Shown: piece after piece, positions 28,771 to 40,967 of the stretch
Layout: every line of letters starts with the position of its first letter
Numbering within the stretch: position 1 is the first letter of the stretch
DNA from: an uncultured Acidimicrobiales bacterium
GTDB taxonomy: Bacteria > Actinomycetota > Acidimicrobiia > Acidimicrobiales > Poriferisodalaceae
NCBI GenBank assembly: GCA_905477545.1
Contig: CAJQGN010000005.1
Location: 1-50,958, forward strand
DNA: 50,958 nucleotides
Direction of reading: 5' to 3'
Notes under the pieces: generated by a model
What the model was told of the DNA's origin: nothing
Database searches by the model: none
Seen by the model: the letters and a program-made list of their open reading frames with translations, nothing else
Program-made: the position numbers and the translations under genes

Positions 28771-28865
28771 TTTAGATCTTTCCTCATATACCCTAGTGAG
28801 AAGCCCATAGAACAGACCCAACATAGCTCTCGAACCCCCCCTAAGAATGATACAATAAGGGCTAG

Positions 28866-30797
<1,932 letters not shown>

Positions 30798-30806
30798 AGG
30801 TTTTTC

Positions 30807-33323
30807 ATGACTGATGTTCCGCCAAATGACGACACTACACCTCTACGTATTGACGTTGAGCCAATTGAGATACAACAAGAAATGGAGCAATCTTTTCTTG
30901 AATATGCAATGTCAGTTATCACTGCCCGGGCACTGCCCGATGCCAGAGATGGGTTAAAACCCGTTCACCGTAGAATTCTTTGGTCAATGTTTTCAACTGG
31001 AATGAGGCCCGAGCGACCGCATAAAAAATGCGCAAGTGTCGTCGGGGACTGTATCGCTAATTATCACCCACATGGAGACAGTGCCATATACGAGGCAATG
31101 GTCCGAATGGGTCAAACGTTTAGTTTAGCCAACACACTTGTCGATCCTCATGGAAATTTCGGGTCCCCAAGTGACCCACCTGCTGCTTACAGATACACCG
31201 AATGCAGGTTGACTCCTTTAGCTATGAAGATGGTTGAAAGTATCGACGAAGATACGGTTGATTTAGTACCTAACTTCGATGGTTCAGCAGAAGAACCGGT
31301 AGTGATGCCTTCAAGATTTCCAAATTTGTTGGTGAATGGAAGCCAAGGAATAGCTGTCGGAATGGCGACTAATATTCCAACTCATAACATCACGGAAGTT
31401 ATCGATGCGACTCTTTATTTAATAGATAATCCTGAGGCCTCTGTAGCTGATCTGATGGAATTCGTTCTTGGTCCAGATTTTCCAACTGGCGGATTGATTA
31501 TGGGGAAGGCTGGACTTACTCAGGCTTTTAATACCGGACGAGGATCAATTCGAATTCGCGCTAAAGCGGAGATTGTCGACGAGGGTAAAAATAATCGAAT
31601 AATTGTTACTGAAATTCCTTACCAAACTTCGGTAGAAGGAATTGAAGAAAAAATTGCAGATGCAGTAGATCGTAAGGTAATCGAAGGAATTCGTGAATTA
31701 CGAAACGAGTCCGCTAAAGGGAAAACTAGATTCGTTGTTGAGTTAAAAAAAGATGCGCCGGCAAATGTAGTTCTCAATAACTTATACAAACATTCACCTC
31801 TTCAAAGTAGTTTCGCAGTGAATATGGTTGCTCTTGTCGACGGAATTCCTAGAACTTTGAACCTTCGAGATGCCTTAGTTGCGTATGTGGACCATCAAAG
31901 AGATGTAGTCACACGTAGATCTGAGTACCGTCTTAGCCAAGCAAAGGATCGTGCCCATATTGTTGAAGGCTTAATACGAGCACTTGATCTAATCGATGAA
32001 ATTATTGCGTTAGTTCGTAATAGTGATGATCGAGCTTCTGCTCTAATTGGTTTGCAGGCAGAACCTTTTTCATTTACTGATCGTCAGTCCAATCATATTC
32101 TTGACATGCAACTTGGCAGATTAACGCGACTCGGTAGAACTCGTTTAGAAGAAGAATTGATGGAGTTAACGAACAGAATTGCTGATTTAGAATCCATTTT
32201 GGGAGATGAAAATAAGCTTCGTTTGGTTATCAAAGAAGAGTTATTAGAGGTCCGAGCAGAACATGATACTCCAAGAAGAAGCCAGATTACTTTCGATATG
32301 GGTGATATGGAAATTGAAGATCTTATCGACGATGTACCAGTAGTAATTACATTAAGTAAGGGCGGCTACATAAAGGCTGTCGCTTCAGAAACATTTAAAA
32401 CACAGGGTCGCGGTGGTCGCGGTGTGCAGGGTGCTCGTTTAAAGGAAGATGATTTACTGGTTAAAGTTTTGACAACAAGTGTGCATTCGTATCTTTTATT
32501 TTTTAGTAACAAAGGAAAGGTTTATCGCTTAAAGGCGTATCAGGTTCCTGTAATGGAACGAACTGCTCGTGGCACAGCGTTAGTTAACTTGCTTCAGTTA
32601 GATTCTGACGAATTTATCGAAGCTGTTATTGATGCGCGCGAGTTTGACGATCAGCATTACTTAATGTTCGTTACGCGTAATGGCACGGTTAAAAAAACTG
32701 CCCTTAGTGAGTATGACAAGAGTAGAACTAATGGCTTGATAGCAATAAACCTTAGTGAAGATGATGAGTTAGTCCGAGTTGTTGAAACAACAGGTGAGGA
32801 TGACATTTTCATGATTTCTAAAGATGGGCAAACAATTAGGTTTTCAGAATCGGCAGTTCGCCCGATGGGGCGTACAGCTGGTGGCGTTCGGGGTATGAAG
32901 TTGAGAGGTACAGACGTCGTCGTTGCTGCTGTTGCCGCAAATCATATTGATAGTCGACAGTTGTTGATTGTTACAGAAGGTGGCTTTGGTAAGAGGACTG
33001 ATTTAGTTCATTATCCTCGTAAAGGCAGAGGGACTATGGGAGTGCGGGGCATAAAATTAACTGAAGCCCGAGGGGCAGCCGTAGTTGCAGCACGTTTGGT
33101 GGATGTTACTGATCAGATAATCTTAGTGTCATCTGGTGGTGTGTTGATTCGGACTTCGGTTGAGCAAGTTGCTCAACAAGGAAGAGATGCATCAGGAGTC
33201 CGAGTTATGAGCCTGGGAGCGGAAGAGTCGGTTGCTGCTCTAGCTCCTGTCACAGTCGAAGATGATGAAGATATCGAACTTGTTGAGAATGATATTCTTG
33301 CAGTTAGTGAGGAAGGCAACTAG
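30807..33323 (+). CDS. gyrA: DNA gyrase subunit A
   Basis: SFLEYAMSVITARALPDARDGLKPVHRRILWSM...YHPHGDSAIYEAMVRMGQ...GNFGSPSDPPAAYRYTECRL. Confidence 0.98.
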   Translation: MTDVPPNDDTTPLRIDVEPIEIQQEMEQSFLEYAMSVITARALPDARDGLKPVHRRILWSMFSTGMRPERPHKKCASVVGDCIANYHPHGDSAIYEAMVRMGQTFSLANTLVDPHGNFGSPSDPPAAYRYTECRLTPLAMKMVESIDEDTVDLVPNFDGSAEEPVVMPSRFPNLLVNGSQGIAVGMATNIPTHNITEVIDATLYLIDNPEASVADLMEFVLGPDFPTGGLIMGKAGLTQAFNTGRGSIRIRAKAEIVDEGKNNRIIVTEIPYQTSVEGIEEKIADAVDRKVIEGIRELRNESAKGKTRFVVELKKDAPANVVLNNLYKHSPLQSSFAVNMVALVDGIPRTLNLRDALVAYVDHQRDVVTRRSEYRLSQAKDRAHIVEGLIRALDLIDEIIALVRNSDDRASALIGLQAEPFSFTDRQSNHILDMQLGRLTRLGRTRLEEELMELTNRIADLESILGDENKLRLVIKEELLEVRAEHDTPRRSQITFDMGDMEIEDLIDDVPVVITLSKGGYIKAVASETFKTQGRGGRGVQGARLKEDDLLVKVLTTSVHSYLLFFSNKGKVYRLKAYQVPVMERTARGTALVNLLQLDSDEFIEAVIDAREFDDQHYLMFVTRNGTVKKTALSEYDKSRTNGLIAINLSEDDELVRVVETTGEDDIFMISKDGQTIRFSESAVRPMGRTAGGVRGMKLRGTDVVVAAVAANHIDSRQLLIVTEGGFGKRTDLVHYPRKGRGTMGVRGIKLTEARGAAVVAARLVDVTDQIILVSSGGVLIRTSVEQVAQQGRDASGVRVMSLGAEESVAALAPVTVEDDEDIELVENDILAVSEEGN

Positions 33324-33435
33324 GAGTGTTATTGCTAGGTGTTGCTTAGATCGGACATATTGACACGCAAGGGTGAAATAATTTTTGTGAACATAAAAAT
33401 ATTAAATCCGACACCGATATTAAAGTAGATAGCCC

Positions 33436-34134
33436 ATGGGTAAGAAGATAGAAAATATGAGTGGTAGGGCTAAAAATTTCTCATCACGTTTTAAGTTCAA
33501 AGTAAATTTGAATCCAAAAGAAAAAGCTGTGAGAAGGCCAGCCGTTTCTGCAAGAAATAATGATTTTATATCTGATTTTGCCACTGTTGAGCCAGTAGCA
33601 GCGGAGAAAATAAATCAGGTTGAATCGTTAGAGTCAGACGTTAATGAACGTACGGCGATAAGCACTTCAAACAGTAAGCCCAATGTTTTAGAAGTTCCTA
33701 CAAATTTAGAGAAATCTTTGAAAGATGAGAACTATAAATCACAAAGTTGGTTGAGCCGCCGGAGAGCAAAAGTAAAAAGAACTCGAAGGACTATCCGACA
33801 TATAGATCCATGGTCTGTATTTAAAATTTCTTTAATCTTGTATGCGTGTCTATACGGAGCACTTGTGGTTGCAGGAACTGTTTTGTGGTCAATTATTGTC
33901 AGATCAGGTGTGGTAACTGATATTGAGGGTTTCGTCGCAGAAGTGGGTTCGTATGAAGTTTGGGAAATAAATGGTGAAGAGATATTTAGTCGTGCAACAG
34001 TAGTCGGAGCAATACTCCTCGCTGCTGCGGTGGTGTTTAATGTCGTCTTAACTATTATCTTTAATCTTATTAGTGACCTTGTTGGAGGGGTAAGGCTTAC
34101 GATACTTGAAGAAGATGAACCAGTAGAAAGATAA
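33436..34134 (+). CDS. DUF3566 actinobacterial transmembrane protein
   Basis: RTRRTIRHIDPWSVFKISLILYACLYGALVVAGTVLW...LTIIFNLISDLVGGVRLTILEE; immediately downstream of gyrA. Confidence 0.9.
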   Translation: MGKKIENMSGRAKNFSSRFKFKVNLNPKEKAVRRPAVSARNNDFISDFATVEPVAAEKINQVESLESDVNERTAISTSNSKPNVLEVPTNLEKSLKDENYKSQSWLSRRRAKVKRTRRTIRHIDPWSVFKISLILYACLYGALVVAGTVLWSIIVRSGVVTDIEGFVAEVGSYEVWEINGEEIFSRATVVGAILLAAAVVFNVVLTIIFNLISDLVGGVRLTILEEDEPVER

Positions 34135-34204
34135 ATAGTTCAGAATGAATCCGATCTTTGAGTTGGTCTTGACCTTTAATCGCCGGTACGATCATCTGTT
34201 CACC

Positions 34205-34278
<74 letters not shown>

Positions 34279-34336
34279 CATTCCGGATTCTGATTAATCG
34301 GTGGATAGAGTTGTCTTTTTCTAAACGAGTGTCGCA

Positions 34337-34474
34337 GTGAGTGCTATACGGAGAGCAATTTTAGCAGTAACGGTGGGAGCTATGGTGGCCACAGTGTTGC
34401 GTGTAAAAGGTTCTGGTGGGGTGCCTCCAAGGCATGGTAGTTGGCGCCAATTAAGTGGTCCGGATCTGCGCTGA
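34337..34474 (+). CDS. Small single-TM hypothetical protein (45 aa), missing from ORF track
   Basis: GTG start: MSAIRRAILAVTVGAMVATVLRVKGSGGVPPRHGSWRQLSGPDLR*; TGA ends one nt before ATG 34476 of the next CDS. Confidence 0.5.
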   Translation: MSAIRRAILAVTVGAMVATVLRVKGSGGVPPRHGSWRQLSGPDLR

Positions 34475-34475
34475 T

Positions 34476-35465
34476 ATGTCTACTATTGCCATAATTGGTG
34501 CAGGTACTGTAGGTATTCGCGTTGCGCGCCAACTGGCGGCTGCTGATGAAATAGATAAGTTAATTTTAGGTACTAGACACCCTCTAAGAATTAAATCATT
34601 GAGTCGTCAACTATTAGACGTGGATGTTGAGGTGATAGCGCCAGGTCGGCTGCCGGACGTGGATACAGTGGTGTTGGCTCTGCCGCCAGGAGGACATGCA
34701 AAAATTGCTGAAGAAGCTGTTTCACAAGGTGCCCATGTAGTTTCTGTCTCAGACTCAGTTTCTGACATCCAAGAATTGTTAGAACTTAATAGTGCGGCTG
34801 AAAAAGCGGGCAAGTCTGTCATCGTGGGTGCTGGTTTTTCTCCTGGGTTGAGTTGCTTAATTGCTCGCCATGCCACTTCATTGCTTGATCAAGTAGACGA
34901 GGTGCATATCGCAAGAATGGGAACCGGAGGTCCGGCGTGCCAGCGGCAGCTGCATAGAGCTCGAACAAAAGAAGCAATTGATTGGAATGATGGTCATTGG
35001 AGAAAGAGACCTGGTGGTTCTGGAAGAGAATTGGTGTGGTTTCCTGATCCGTTAGGGGCGAGAGATTGTTACAGAGCTGCTCTTGCGGATGCGATTCTCT
35101 TAGTGCCAGCTATGCCGGACGTGCAACGAATTACTTCTCGGATTGCAGCGACTCGACGAGATCGTTTGACAGGCTGGCTTCCAATGTTGCGTCGGCCCCA
35201 CGTTGATGGTGGTCCTGGCGCGCTAAGAATAGAAGTGCGCGGAAAAGTTGGTCAAAGATATCAAACTGAAGTTTTAGGTGTGATTGATCAGCCCAGTGCT
35301 GCTGCAGCTTGTGTATCGGCGTTAGCAGCCGAATGGGTTTCGCATGATAATTTACCGAGGGGGGTTTGGGGCCTTGGCATGCTCGATGACCCGTTGCCTT
35401 GGCTAAAAGAACTTTCGCTTCGAGGAGTTCAAGCAGCTACGTATGAAGGTGTATCGAATCGGTGA
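34476..35465 (+). CDS. NAD(P)-binding saccharopine dehydrogenase-like protein
   Basis: STIAIIGAGTVGIRVARQLAAADEIDKLILGTR...VIVGAGFSPGLSCLIARHA. Confidence 0.8.
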   Translation: MSTIAIIGAGTVGIRVARQLAAADEIDKLILGTRHPLRIKSLSRQLLDVDVEVIAPGRLPDVDTVVLALPPGGHAKIAEEAVSQGAHVVSVSDSVSDIQELLELNSAAEKAGKSVIVGAGFSPGLSCLIARHATSLLDQVDEVHIARMGTGGPACQRQLHRARTKEAIDWNDGHWRKRPGGSGRELVWFPDPLGARDCYRAALADAILLVPAMPDVQRITSRIAATRRDRLTGWLPMLRRPHVDGGPGALRIEVRGKVGQRYQTEVLGVIDQPSAAAACVSALAAEWVSHDNLPRGVWGLGMLDDPLPWLKELSLRGVQAATYEGVSNR

Positions 35466-35524
35466 TTAATCGAAAATATTTCATGCAAGGCTAATGGGAA
35501 TGTGGCACGTCAGGGGATGATTTA

Positions 35525-36364
35525 ATGAACATTATTGCCGCAATACCAAGTCCGTCATTTGATTCAATTGCGTTGGGGCCTTTTAATTTGCGTTTGTACG
35601 GCGTCGCGATAGCGGTGGGTGTGTTAGTTGCCATATGGATCGCAGAGCGCCGATATCAAGCGTTAGGGGGTGAGGCGGGCGTGGTGCAGCGTATGGCCGG
35701 GTGGGTCATACCAGGGGGGATAGTAGGAGCGCGGTTATATCACGTGCTGACAGATTTTGATCGGTTTGATGGAAACTTGGCAGCGATTCCACAAGTTTGG
35801 AAAGGAGGTCTCGGAATTTGGGGTGGGGTGATAGGTGGAACTCTAGGAGCTCTGATATTACTGAAAAAAGAGGGCGAAGATATTCCAGGTATGTTTCACG
35901 CTACAGCCGCTGCAATTCCTGTTGGACAAGCAATTGGGCGTCTGGGGAACTGGTTTAATCAGGAGTTATTTGGGCGTCCGAGCGAGTTACCCTGGGCATT
36001 AGAAATAGAAGCAAGTTACAGGCCTGATCGCTACATAAATTTTGCGACATTCCACCCGACGTTTTTATATGAAGCAGTTTGGAATTTGTGTCTTGCTGTA
36101 TTTATAGCGTTCATTGCACCAAAAATTTTCACAACGCTTCGCACGGGTTATATGTGGGCCGTTTATGTGTTTGGCTACACCTTAGGGAGGTTATGGATCG
36201 AGTTATTACGATCGGATGATGCTACTGAAATTTTTGGGGTGCGAATTAATGTCTGGACGTCCTTAATTGTTATTTCTATTTCTTGTGTAACTATTATCTA
36301 TCAGGTTAGGAAAGATCCAAAAGGTCATCGAAATTCGTCGGATGTTGTTCCACACTTGGACTAA
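35525..36364 (+). CDS. lgt: Prolipoprotein diacylglyceryl transferase
   Basis: VGARLYHVLTDFDRF...GGLGIWGGVIGGTLGALILLKK...PVGQAIGRLGNWFNQELFGRPSELPWALEI...HPTFLYEAVWNL. Confidence 0.97.
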   Translation: MNIIAAIPSPSFDSIALGPFNLRLYGVAIAVGVLVAIWIAERRYQALGGEAGVVQRMAGWVIPGGIVGARLYHVLTDFDRFDGNLAAIPQVWKGGLGIWGGVIGGTLGALILLKKEGEDIPGMFHATAAAIPVGQAIGRLGNWFNQELFGRPSELPWALEIEASYRPDRYINFATFHPTFLYEAVWNLCLAVFIAFIAPKIFTTLRTGYMWAVYVFGYTLGRLWIELLRSDDATEIFGVRINVWTSLIVISISCVTIIYQVRKDPKGHRNSSDVVPHLD

Positions 36365-36411
36365 GGGTTAGTTCTAGTCTCAACCTCTTATTTTGTGGGA
36401 GTGAACTCATA

Positions 36412-37425
36412 ATGCGAATTTTGGTTTCCGGTCATGGCGCTAACATTTTAGGAGATTATTTACAAAATGAAGTGGTTGAACCTCTCAGATTTTTAGGGCA
36501 TGAGGTTTTAGTTGTTGAGCTAACAGAGACTAAGGTACAGAAGGCTCTACACAGATTCTTTCCGGATATTTTAGTTGTTATTCCATCAAATGAAGTGATT
36601 ACTGGGGCTCGCATTAGAGCCTTGACGGTAGAAACAGAAACGATTGCAATCTGCCTGCATCCCGGTGGCCGTTATTCCGGGACAAGCACTTCATTGAATG
36701 ATTTAGAAGAAGATCTACGTGAATATGACTTTGTATTTGTTCCTGAAGAAGATGTTTATGAGGAATATAAAAATATAGGTGGTTATCGTTTAAGTTTATT
36801 GAAGCCTTCAGTTCACCCGCCTTCTTTGGTACCTGCTGTTGTGTCCGAACGTCGGGGAATTGTTTGTGTTGGTGACGCTGATCCAATCAATGTTCAGGTC
36901 GTATTGGAGTTGCAAGGAACAGAAGAAGTAACTGTCCTGGGTGAAGGATGGGAAGATCTGCCATTGGATATAAATTACGAGGTAGCGCTGCCAATAGCTG
37001 AGCGTGGAACGTTATTTGCCGGTGCGAAAATTGTAGTTGAGTTAGCACCGTCTCTTAAGCAGCAGAGCATAACTAGAAGATCGCATTCTGAAATGGGAGT
37101 ATCTTCGTTTGTCCTCGAAGCAGCAGCTGTTTGTACTGCTTCAGTAGTCTTCCAGCGACCGGGCATAGGTGAGCACTTCGATATTGAAAATGAGGTGTTT
37201 ATCTATTGTGGGAATGACGATTTAGCTCCCTTATTACCTATGTTACTTGCCTCAACTAACGATGTTGAAAGAGTTGCTCACAACGCCTGGCAGCGAGTTC
37301 ACAGTGACCACACTTGGTCTCAGCGATGGCAAAATATTCTTGAACCATGGTTACCGCTTTATGAAAGTAGTCCAGAAGAAGACGTACTAAAATTGAAAGC
37401 TAAACAGTCTGTTACTGTTAATTAG
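36412..37425 (+). CDS. Glycosyltransferase-like protein (CgeB-like)
   Basis: Two Rossmann-like halves; MRILVSGHGANILGDYLQNEVVEPLRFLGHEV...FVLEAAAVCTASVVFQRPGIGEHFDIENEVFIY. Confidence 0.55.
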   Translation: MRILVSGHGANILGDYLQNEVVEPLRFLGHEVLVVELTETKVQKALHRFFPDILVVIPSNEVITGARIRALTVETETIAICLHPGGRYSGTSTSLNDLEEDLREYDFVFVPEEDVYEEYKNIGGYRLSLLKPSVHPPSLVPAVVSERRGIVCVGDADPINVQVVLELQGTEEVTVLGEGWEDLPLDINYEVALPIAERGTLFAGAKIVVELAPSLKQQSITRRSHSEMGVSSFVLEAAAVCTASVVFQRPGIGEHFDIENEVFIYCGNDDLAPLLPMLLASTNDVERVAHNAWQRVHSDHTWSQRWQNILEPWLPLYESSPEEDVLKLKAKQSVTVN

Positions 37426-37436
37426 ATTTTAATTAG

Positions 37437-38333
37437 TTAATTCAGCAAGCTGATTAATACTTCACGTGTAGCTAACTTTTCATCACTGGTCCCAAATTCG
37501 GATCCGGTAAATGAATCGATACCAGTTTTTTCGATGTCCTTTATACGTTCAGCTACTTCTAGAGCTGAACCAATAATGGCCAGATCTTCAGGCCCACCCA
37601 AGCCTTCGCGATCGAGCATTGCTCGATATGAAGGAAGTTGTCCATAAATAGAAAATTCTCTGGCTGCCCGTTCTCGAGCAGCATCCTTGTTGTTTGTAAC
37701 ACAGACAGGAAAGCCTGCAACTACCTGTGGCCTCTTTCGCCCGGCCTCTTCTGCTGCCTCGCAAATTGTTGGTACCGTTAATTCGGCCAAGGTTGTCTGC
37801 CCTGTCATCCATGTGATCGTGCCGTCAGCCATTTGACCTGTTAAGCGTAACATCTGGGGTCCTAAAGCTGCGACAAAGACAGGTGGTGCTTCGGTTTTTG
37901 GTGTTGTAATTTCACCACGTCCTGTAACAATTTCTCCACTATATGAAACTTTTTGACTATGTAAAAGTGGCATAAGAATGTTCAGATAATCACGCAGATG
38001 ACCAATTGGTTTCTCAAACTTGAGCCCCCACATACCTTCGACAACTGGCTTATGAGCAAGCCCAATGCCAAGATTTAATCTACCGCTAATCGCTGACTGT
38101 GTAGTTAAAGCTTGTTGAGCAAGCATCATTGGATGCCGCGGAAACGTTGGTACCACAGCAGTTCCCATACAGATGTCGGGAACTCGATCCCCAATTGCTG
38201 CCATTGCTGTTAGTGCGTCCATTCCAAAAATTTGTGGCGTCCAGTAACTCTTAAACCCTTGCTCCGATGCCGTTCGTAGGTTTTCCTCGAATTCCGGGAT
38301 ACTTGATTCAAATCCAAATATTGCTATTTCCAT
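37437..38333 (-). CDS. LLM class F420-dependent oxidoreductase
   Basis: MEIAIFGFESSIPEFEENLRTASEQGFKSYWTPQIFGMDALTA...LNLGIGLAHKPVVEGMWG. Confidence 0.88.
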   Translation of the reverse strand: MEIAIFGFESSIPEFEENLRTASEQGFKSYWTPQIFGMDALTAMAAIGDRVPDICMGTAVVPTFPRHPMMLAQQALTTQSAISGRLNLGIGLAHKPVVEGMWGLKFEKPIGHLRDYLNILMPLLHSQKVSYSGEIVTGRGEITTPKTEAPPVFVAALGPQMLRLTGQMADGTITWMTGQTTLAELTVPTICEAAEEAGRKRPQVVAGFPVCVTNNKDAARERAAREFSIYGQLPSYRAMLDREGLGGPEDLAIIGSALEVAERIKDIEKTGIDSFTGSEFGTSDEKLATREVLISLLN

Positions 38334-38343
38334 ATATAGAACA

Positions 38344-38760
38344 CTAGTCGTCCATTGAGGGTCGTTGCCGTTGTTGTTTCAGTCGACCACGCTGAGTTTT
38401 AGAATCAGCTCGTTTTCTCCTAGCAGATCTAGTCGGAGAGCTGCGCCTTCGAGGAGTCGCTACTATTAACTCCTGACGAATTTTGGCGCTGAGGCGACGT
38501 AAAGCATCATCCTTGTTGCGTTTTTGTGAGCGGTGCTCATCGGCTCGAATAATTAGAAACGTTCCGAAATGTTGAATTAAATCAGATCGCTGTTCATCAC
38601 TTCCGGCGGTTGAATTAGTTATGTCCCAACGAACCTCCGCACGAGTTTGCGAGCGGTTAGCGTGTTGGCCACCAGGGCCGCTTGATGTTGAAAAGAGCCA
38701 TTCAAGTTCCCGGGTATCAATTATGAAGTCATCTGTGACGTGGAGTTTTAAGACTGCCAT
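38344..38760 (-). CDS. arfB: Peptidyl-tRNA hydrolase ArfB/YaeJ-like rescue factor
   Basis: FSTSSGPGGQHANRSQTRAEVRWDI (GGQ motif, stand-alone size) with basic C-terminal tail. Confidence 0.92.
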   Translation of the reverse strand: MAVLKLHVTDDFIIDTRELEWLFSTSSGPGGQHANRSQTRAEVRWDITNSTAGSDEQRSDLIQHFGTFLIIRADEHRSQKRNKDDALRRLSAKIRQELIVATPRRRSSPTRSARRKRADSKTQRGRLKQQRQRPSMDD

Positions 38761-38820
38761 AGAAACATCCTGATGTAGATAACGGGTAAATCTGTCTAAT
38801 AGAAAGCCTTATGAGCATGG

Positions 38821-39792
38821 TTATAACCCAATTAAAGTATGTGTCGACATAAGGTCAGAAAAACGTGCTGGATCTATGTTGCCTCCCGAAAGTGTGACCC
38901 CGATTTTTTTCCCAGCGCAATCAATTTTGTTAGAGAGCAAAGCAGCCATTGCACTTGCTCCACTGGGTTCGATTACTAGTTTTTGAAATCTAAATAAATA
39001 ATCCATCGCTGTTACGATTTCATTGTCTGTCACGGTCACGATTGAATGAACTAAATCATTCATAATTTCAAAAGTTTTTTCCCCGGGCGCAGTCGTTTGT
39101 TGACCATCGGCAATTGTGTTTGGCACCTCGATAGTTACAATTTTTCCTTGTTTAAGTGAAAGCTGAACATCGTTACCTGTGGCAGGTTCAACACCGATTA
39201 TTTGACAGTTAGGAGATAATTTTCTTTTAGCTAGAGCGGATCCTGAAATTAACCCTCCCCCTCCAACACAGACCAGAAGAATGTCTAATGGCCCGACATC
39301 TTCAAAAATTTCTTGAGCGCACGTAGATTGCCCGGCGATTACATTTTCATCATTGAAAGGTGGGATGACAGTCATATTTCTGTCAACTGATATTTTGGTT
39401 GCGATTTCTTCTCGTTGAATAAATTGTCGTTCGTACGTTATAACTTCAGCACCGTAACTTTCCGTGGCGGATTTCTTAGACGGTGGAGCATCATCAGGCA
39501 TAACAATAACGGCTGGAATGTTAAAGATTTGGGCAACTCTTGCAACTGCTTGAGCATGGTTACCTGATGAGTAAGTAACAACTCCTCGAGACCGTTCTAT
39601 TGGGTCTAAGCAGCTAATAGCGTTATAGGCACCACGAAATTTGAAAGAGCCAGTTCGCTGAAAATTTTCTGCCTTTAAATAAATTTCTGCGCCCATGTGT
39701 TCATCGAGCAGACGAGAATGCATCAGCGGTGTGCGGTAGATAGTACCTCGTAGTCTTTTCGATGCTTCTTCTAACTTCTGATGTGTAATCAC
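38821..39792 (-). CDS. PLP-dependent threonine/serine dehydratase family
   Basis: LKAENFQRTGSFKFRGAYNAIS, YSSGNHAQAVA, VCVGGGGLISG, LSGGNID. Confidence 0.92.
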   Translation of the reverse strand: MITHQKLEEASKRLRGTIYRTPLMHSRLLDEHMGAEIYLKAENFQRTGSFKFRGAYNAISCLDPIERSRGVVTYSSGNHAQAVARVAQIFNIPAVIVMPDDAPPSKKSATESYGAEVITYERQFIQREEIATKISVDRNMTVIPPFNDENVIAGQSTCAQEIFEDVGPLDILLVCVGGGGLISGSALAKRKLSPNCQIIGVEPATGNDVQLSLKQGKIVTIEVPNTIADGQQTTAPGEKTFEIMNDLVHSIVTVTDNEIVTAMDYLFRFQKLVIEPSGASAMAALLSNKIDCAGKKIGVTLSGGNIDPARFSDLMSTHTLIGL

Positions 39793-39811
39793 GCTTACTT
39801 TCTAGTCATGT

Positions 39812-40714
39812 CTAAGAAAAAGCATCAAAAATTTCTTGGATGGCATGCATCTGCCCACCGCTGGTACTTGATGGAACTAAAATTGGTGTTTTACAACCTT
39901 GTTCAAACCACTCCTCGACTCCTTCACGAACTTGGTCGACTGAACCGTAGAGGGTTGCATTAGAAAGCCAGTTATCGGTCATGCAAGTAAACATTCGGTC
40001 TTTGTCACCGGCAGCGATAGCTGCTTCAACGCCTTCCATCTCTTCGACGTATCCCGCTTGTTTCCAGTAGTTACGATAATTCGGTAAAGATACATAGCCC
40101 TGCAAAGTCTTTCTATTTCGTGCTGCGCCAGCTTCCCGGTCTGGATCTATAACAGTTGGAATCATATTTCCGACAAAGAAATCACTTGACTGCACGTCTG
40201 CGGGAATATCTGTCATAGAGTTGTTGAAGTCATTACGGCTGGCATTAGCCCAGACAGCGCCTGCACCAATTTCGACGGATAACTCAACCATCTTTCTTCT
40301 CAACGTTGCTAATACAATTGGAGGAAGTTCTCCATGGTTTTTAGCGGCATTTTGCATCGCCTCAACATACTCCCGGATATCAGTGAGCGGCTTGCCGGGT
40401 GTGATTCCTAATCGTTGATGGACTGGCCCGTGAGTCACGCCTATCCCAAGCCTGAAGCGGCCATTGCTTACTTCATGAATGAACGCAGCTGTAGCAGCCA
40501 AATCTTCAGGATTACGGAAATAAATTGGCTGAACTGAAGTACCAAAAGTGATTTCATTGGTGACGGAGGCAATTCCCTGACAGAGAGCGATGCAGTCACC
40601 CATTGATGGGCAGTAGATTCCACTAAACCCGCGACGCTCTATTTCTGCTGCGATTTCGAGTGTTTGTTGACGGCGGCCAGAAACGGCGGCCAGAGAGATT
40701 GCGGGCATATTCAT
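39812..40714 (-). CDS. LLM class F420-dependent oxidoreductase
   Basis: MNMPAISLAAVSGRRQQTLEIAAEIERRGFSGIYCPSMGDCIA...RFRLGIGVTHGPVHQRLG. Confidence 0.88.
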   Translation of the reverse strand: MNMPAISLAAVSGRRQQTLEIAAEIERRGFSGIYCPSMGDCIALCQGIASVTNEITFGTSVQPIYFRNPEDLAATAAFIHEVSNGRFRLGIGVTHGPVHQRLGITPGKPLTDIREYVEAMQNAAKNHGELPPIVLATLRRKMVELSVEIGAGAVWANASRNDFNNSMTDIPADVQSSDFFVGNMIPTVIDPDREAGAARNRKTLQGYVSLPNYRNYWKQAGYVEEMEGVEAAIAAGDKDRMFTCMTDNWLSNATLYGSVDQVREGVEEWFEQGCKTPILVPSSTSGGQMHAIQEIFDAFS

Positions 40715-40828
40715 TGGTACGAGACTCCTATTAGCTCGAGTTTGGTCTTAATACTAATGATGCCTCTTTTTTTGTGGTCGTGCTTAAGTCGTTTTAGTTG
40801 TTTTAAGTCGCTACGCTCAGAAGGAGAT

Positions 40829-40902
40829 GGGGCTGTAGCTCAGTTGGCTAGAGCACCTGCTTTGCAAGCAGGGGGTCGTCGGTTCGATTCCGATCAGCTC
40901 CA
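40829..40902 (+). tRNA. tRNA-Ala (anticodon TGC)
   Basis: ggggctg...cagctcc acceptor; ctgct-tTGCa-agcag arm; ggttcgattcc T-arm. Confidence 0.95.
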
Positions 40903-40932
40903 CAAACAAAACCCCTTAAAACAGGCTTAAAC

Positions 40933-40967
40933 CACAACCCTCTAACAAGACAGGGGGTTGTGTTTTT
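40933..40967 (+). terminator. Intrinsic terminator after tRNA-Ala
   Basis: CACAACCCTCT-aacaagac-AGGGGGTTGTG followed by TTTTT. Confidence 0.85.

Noticed and set aside
40664-40930. 88-aa + strand ORF
   Set aside because: Runs through tRNA-Ala (AVAQLARAPALQAGGRRFDSD is the classic tRNA translation artefact).
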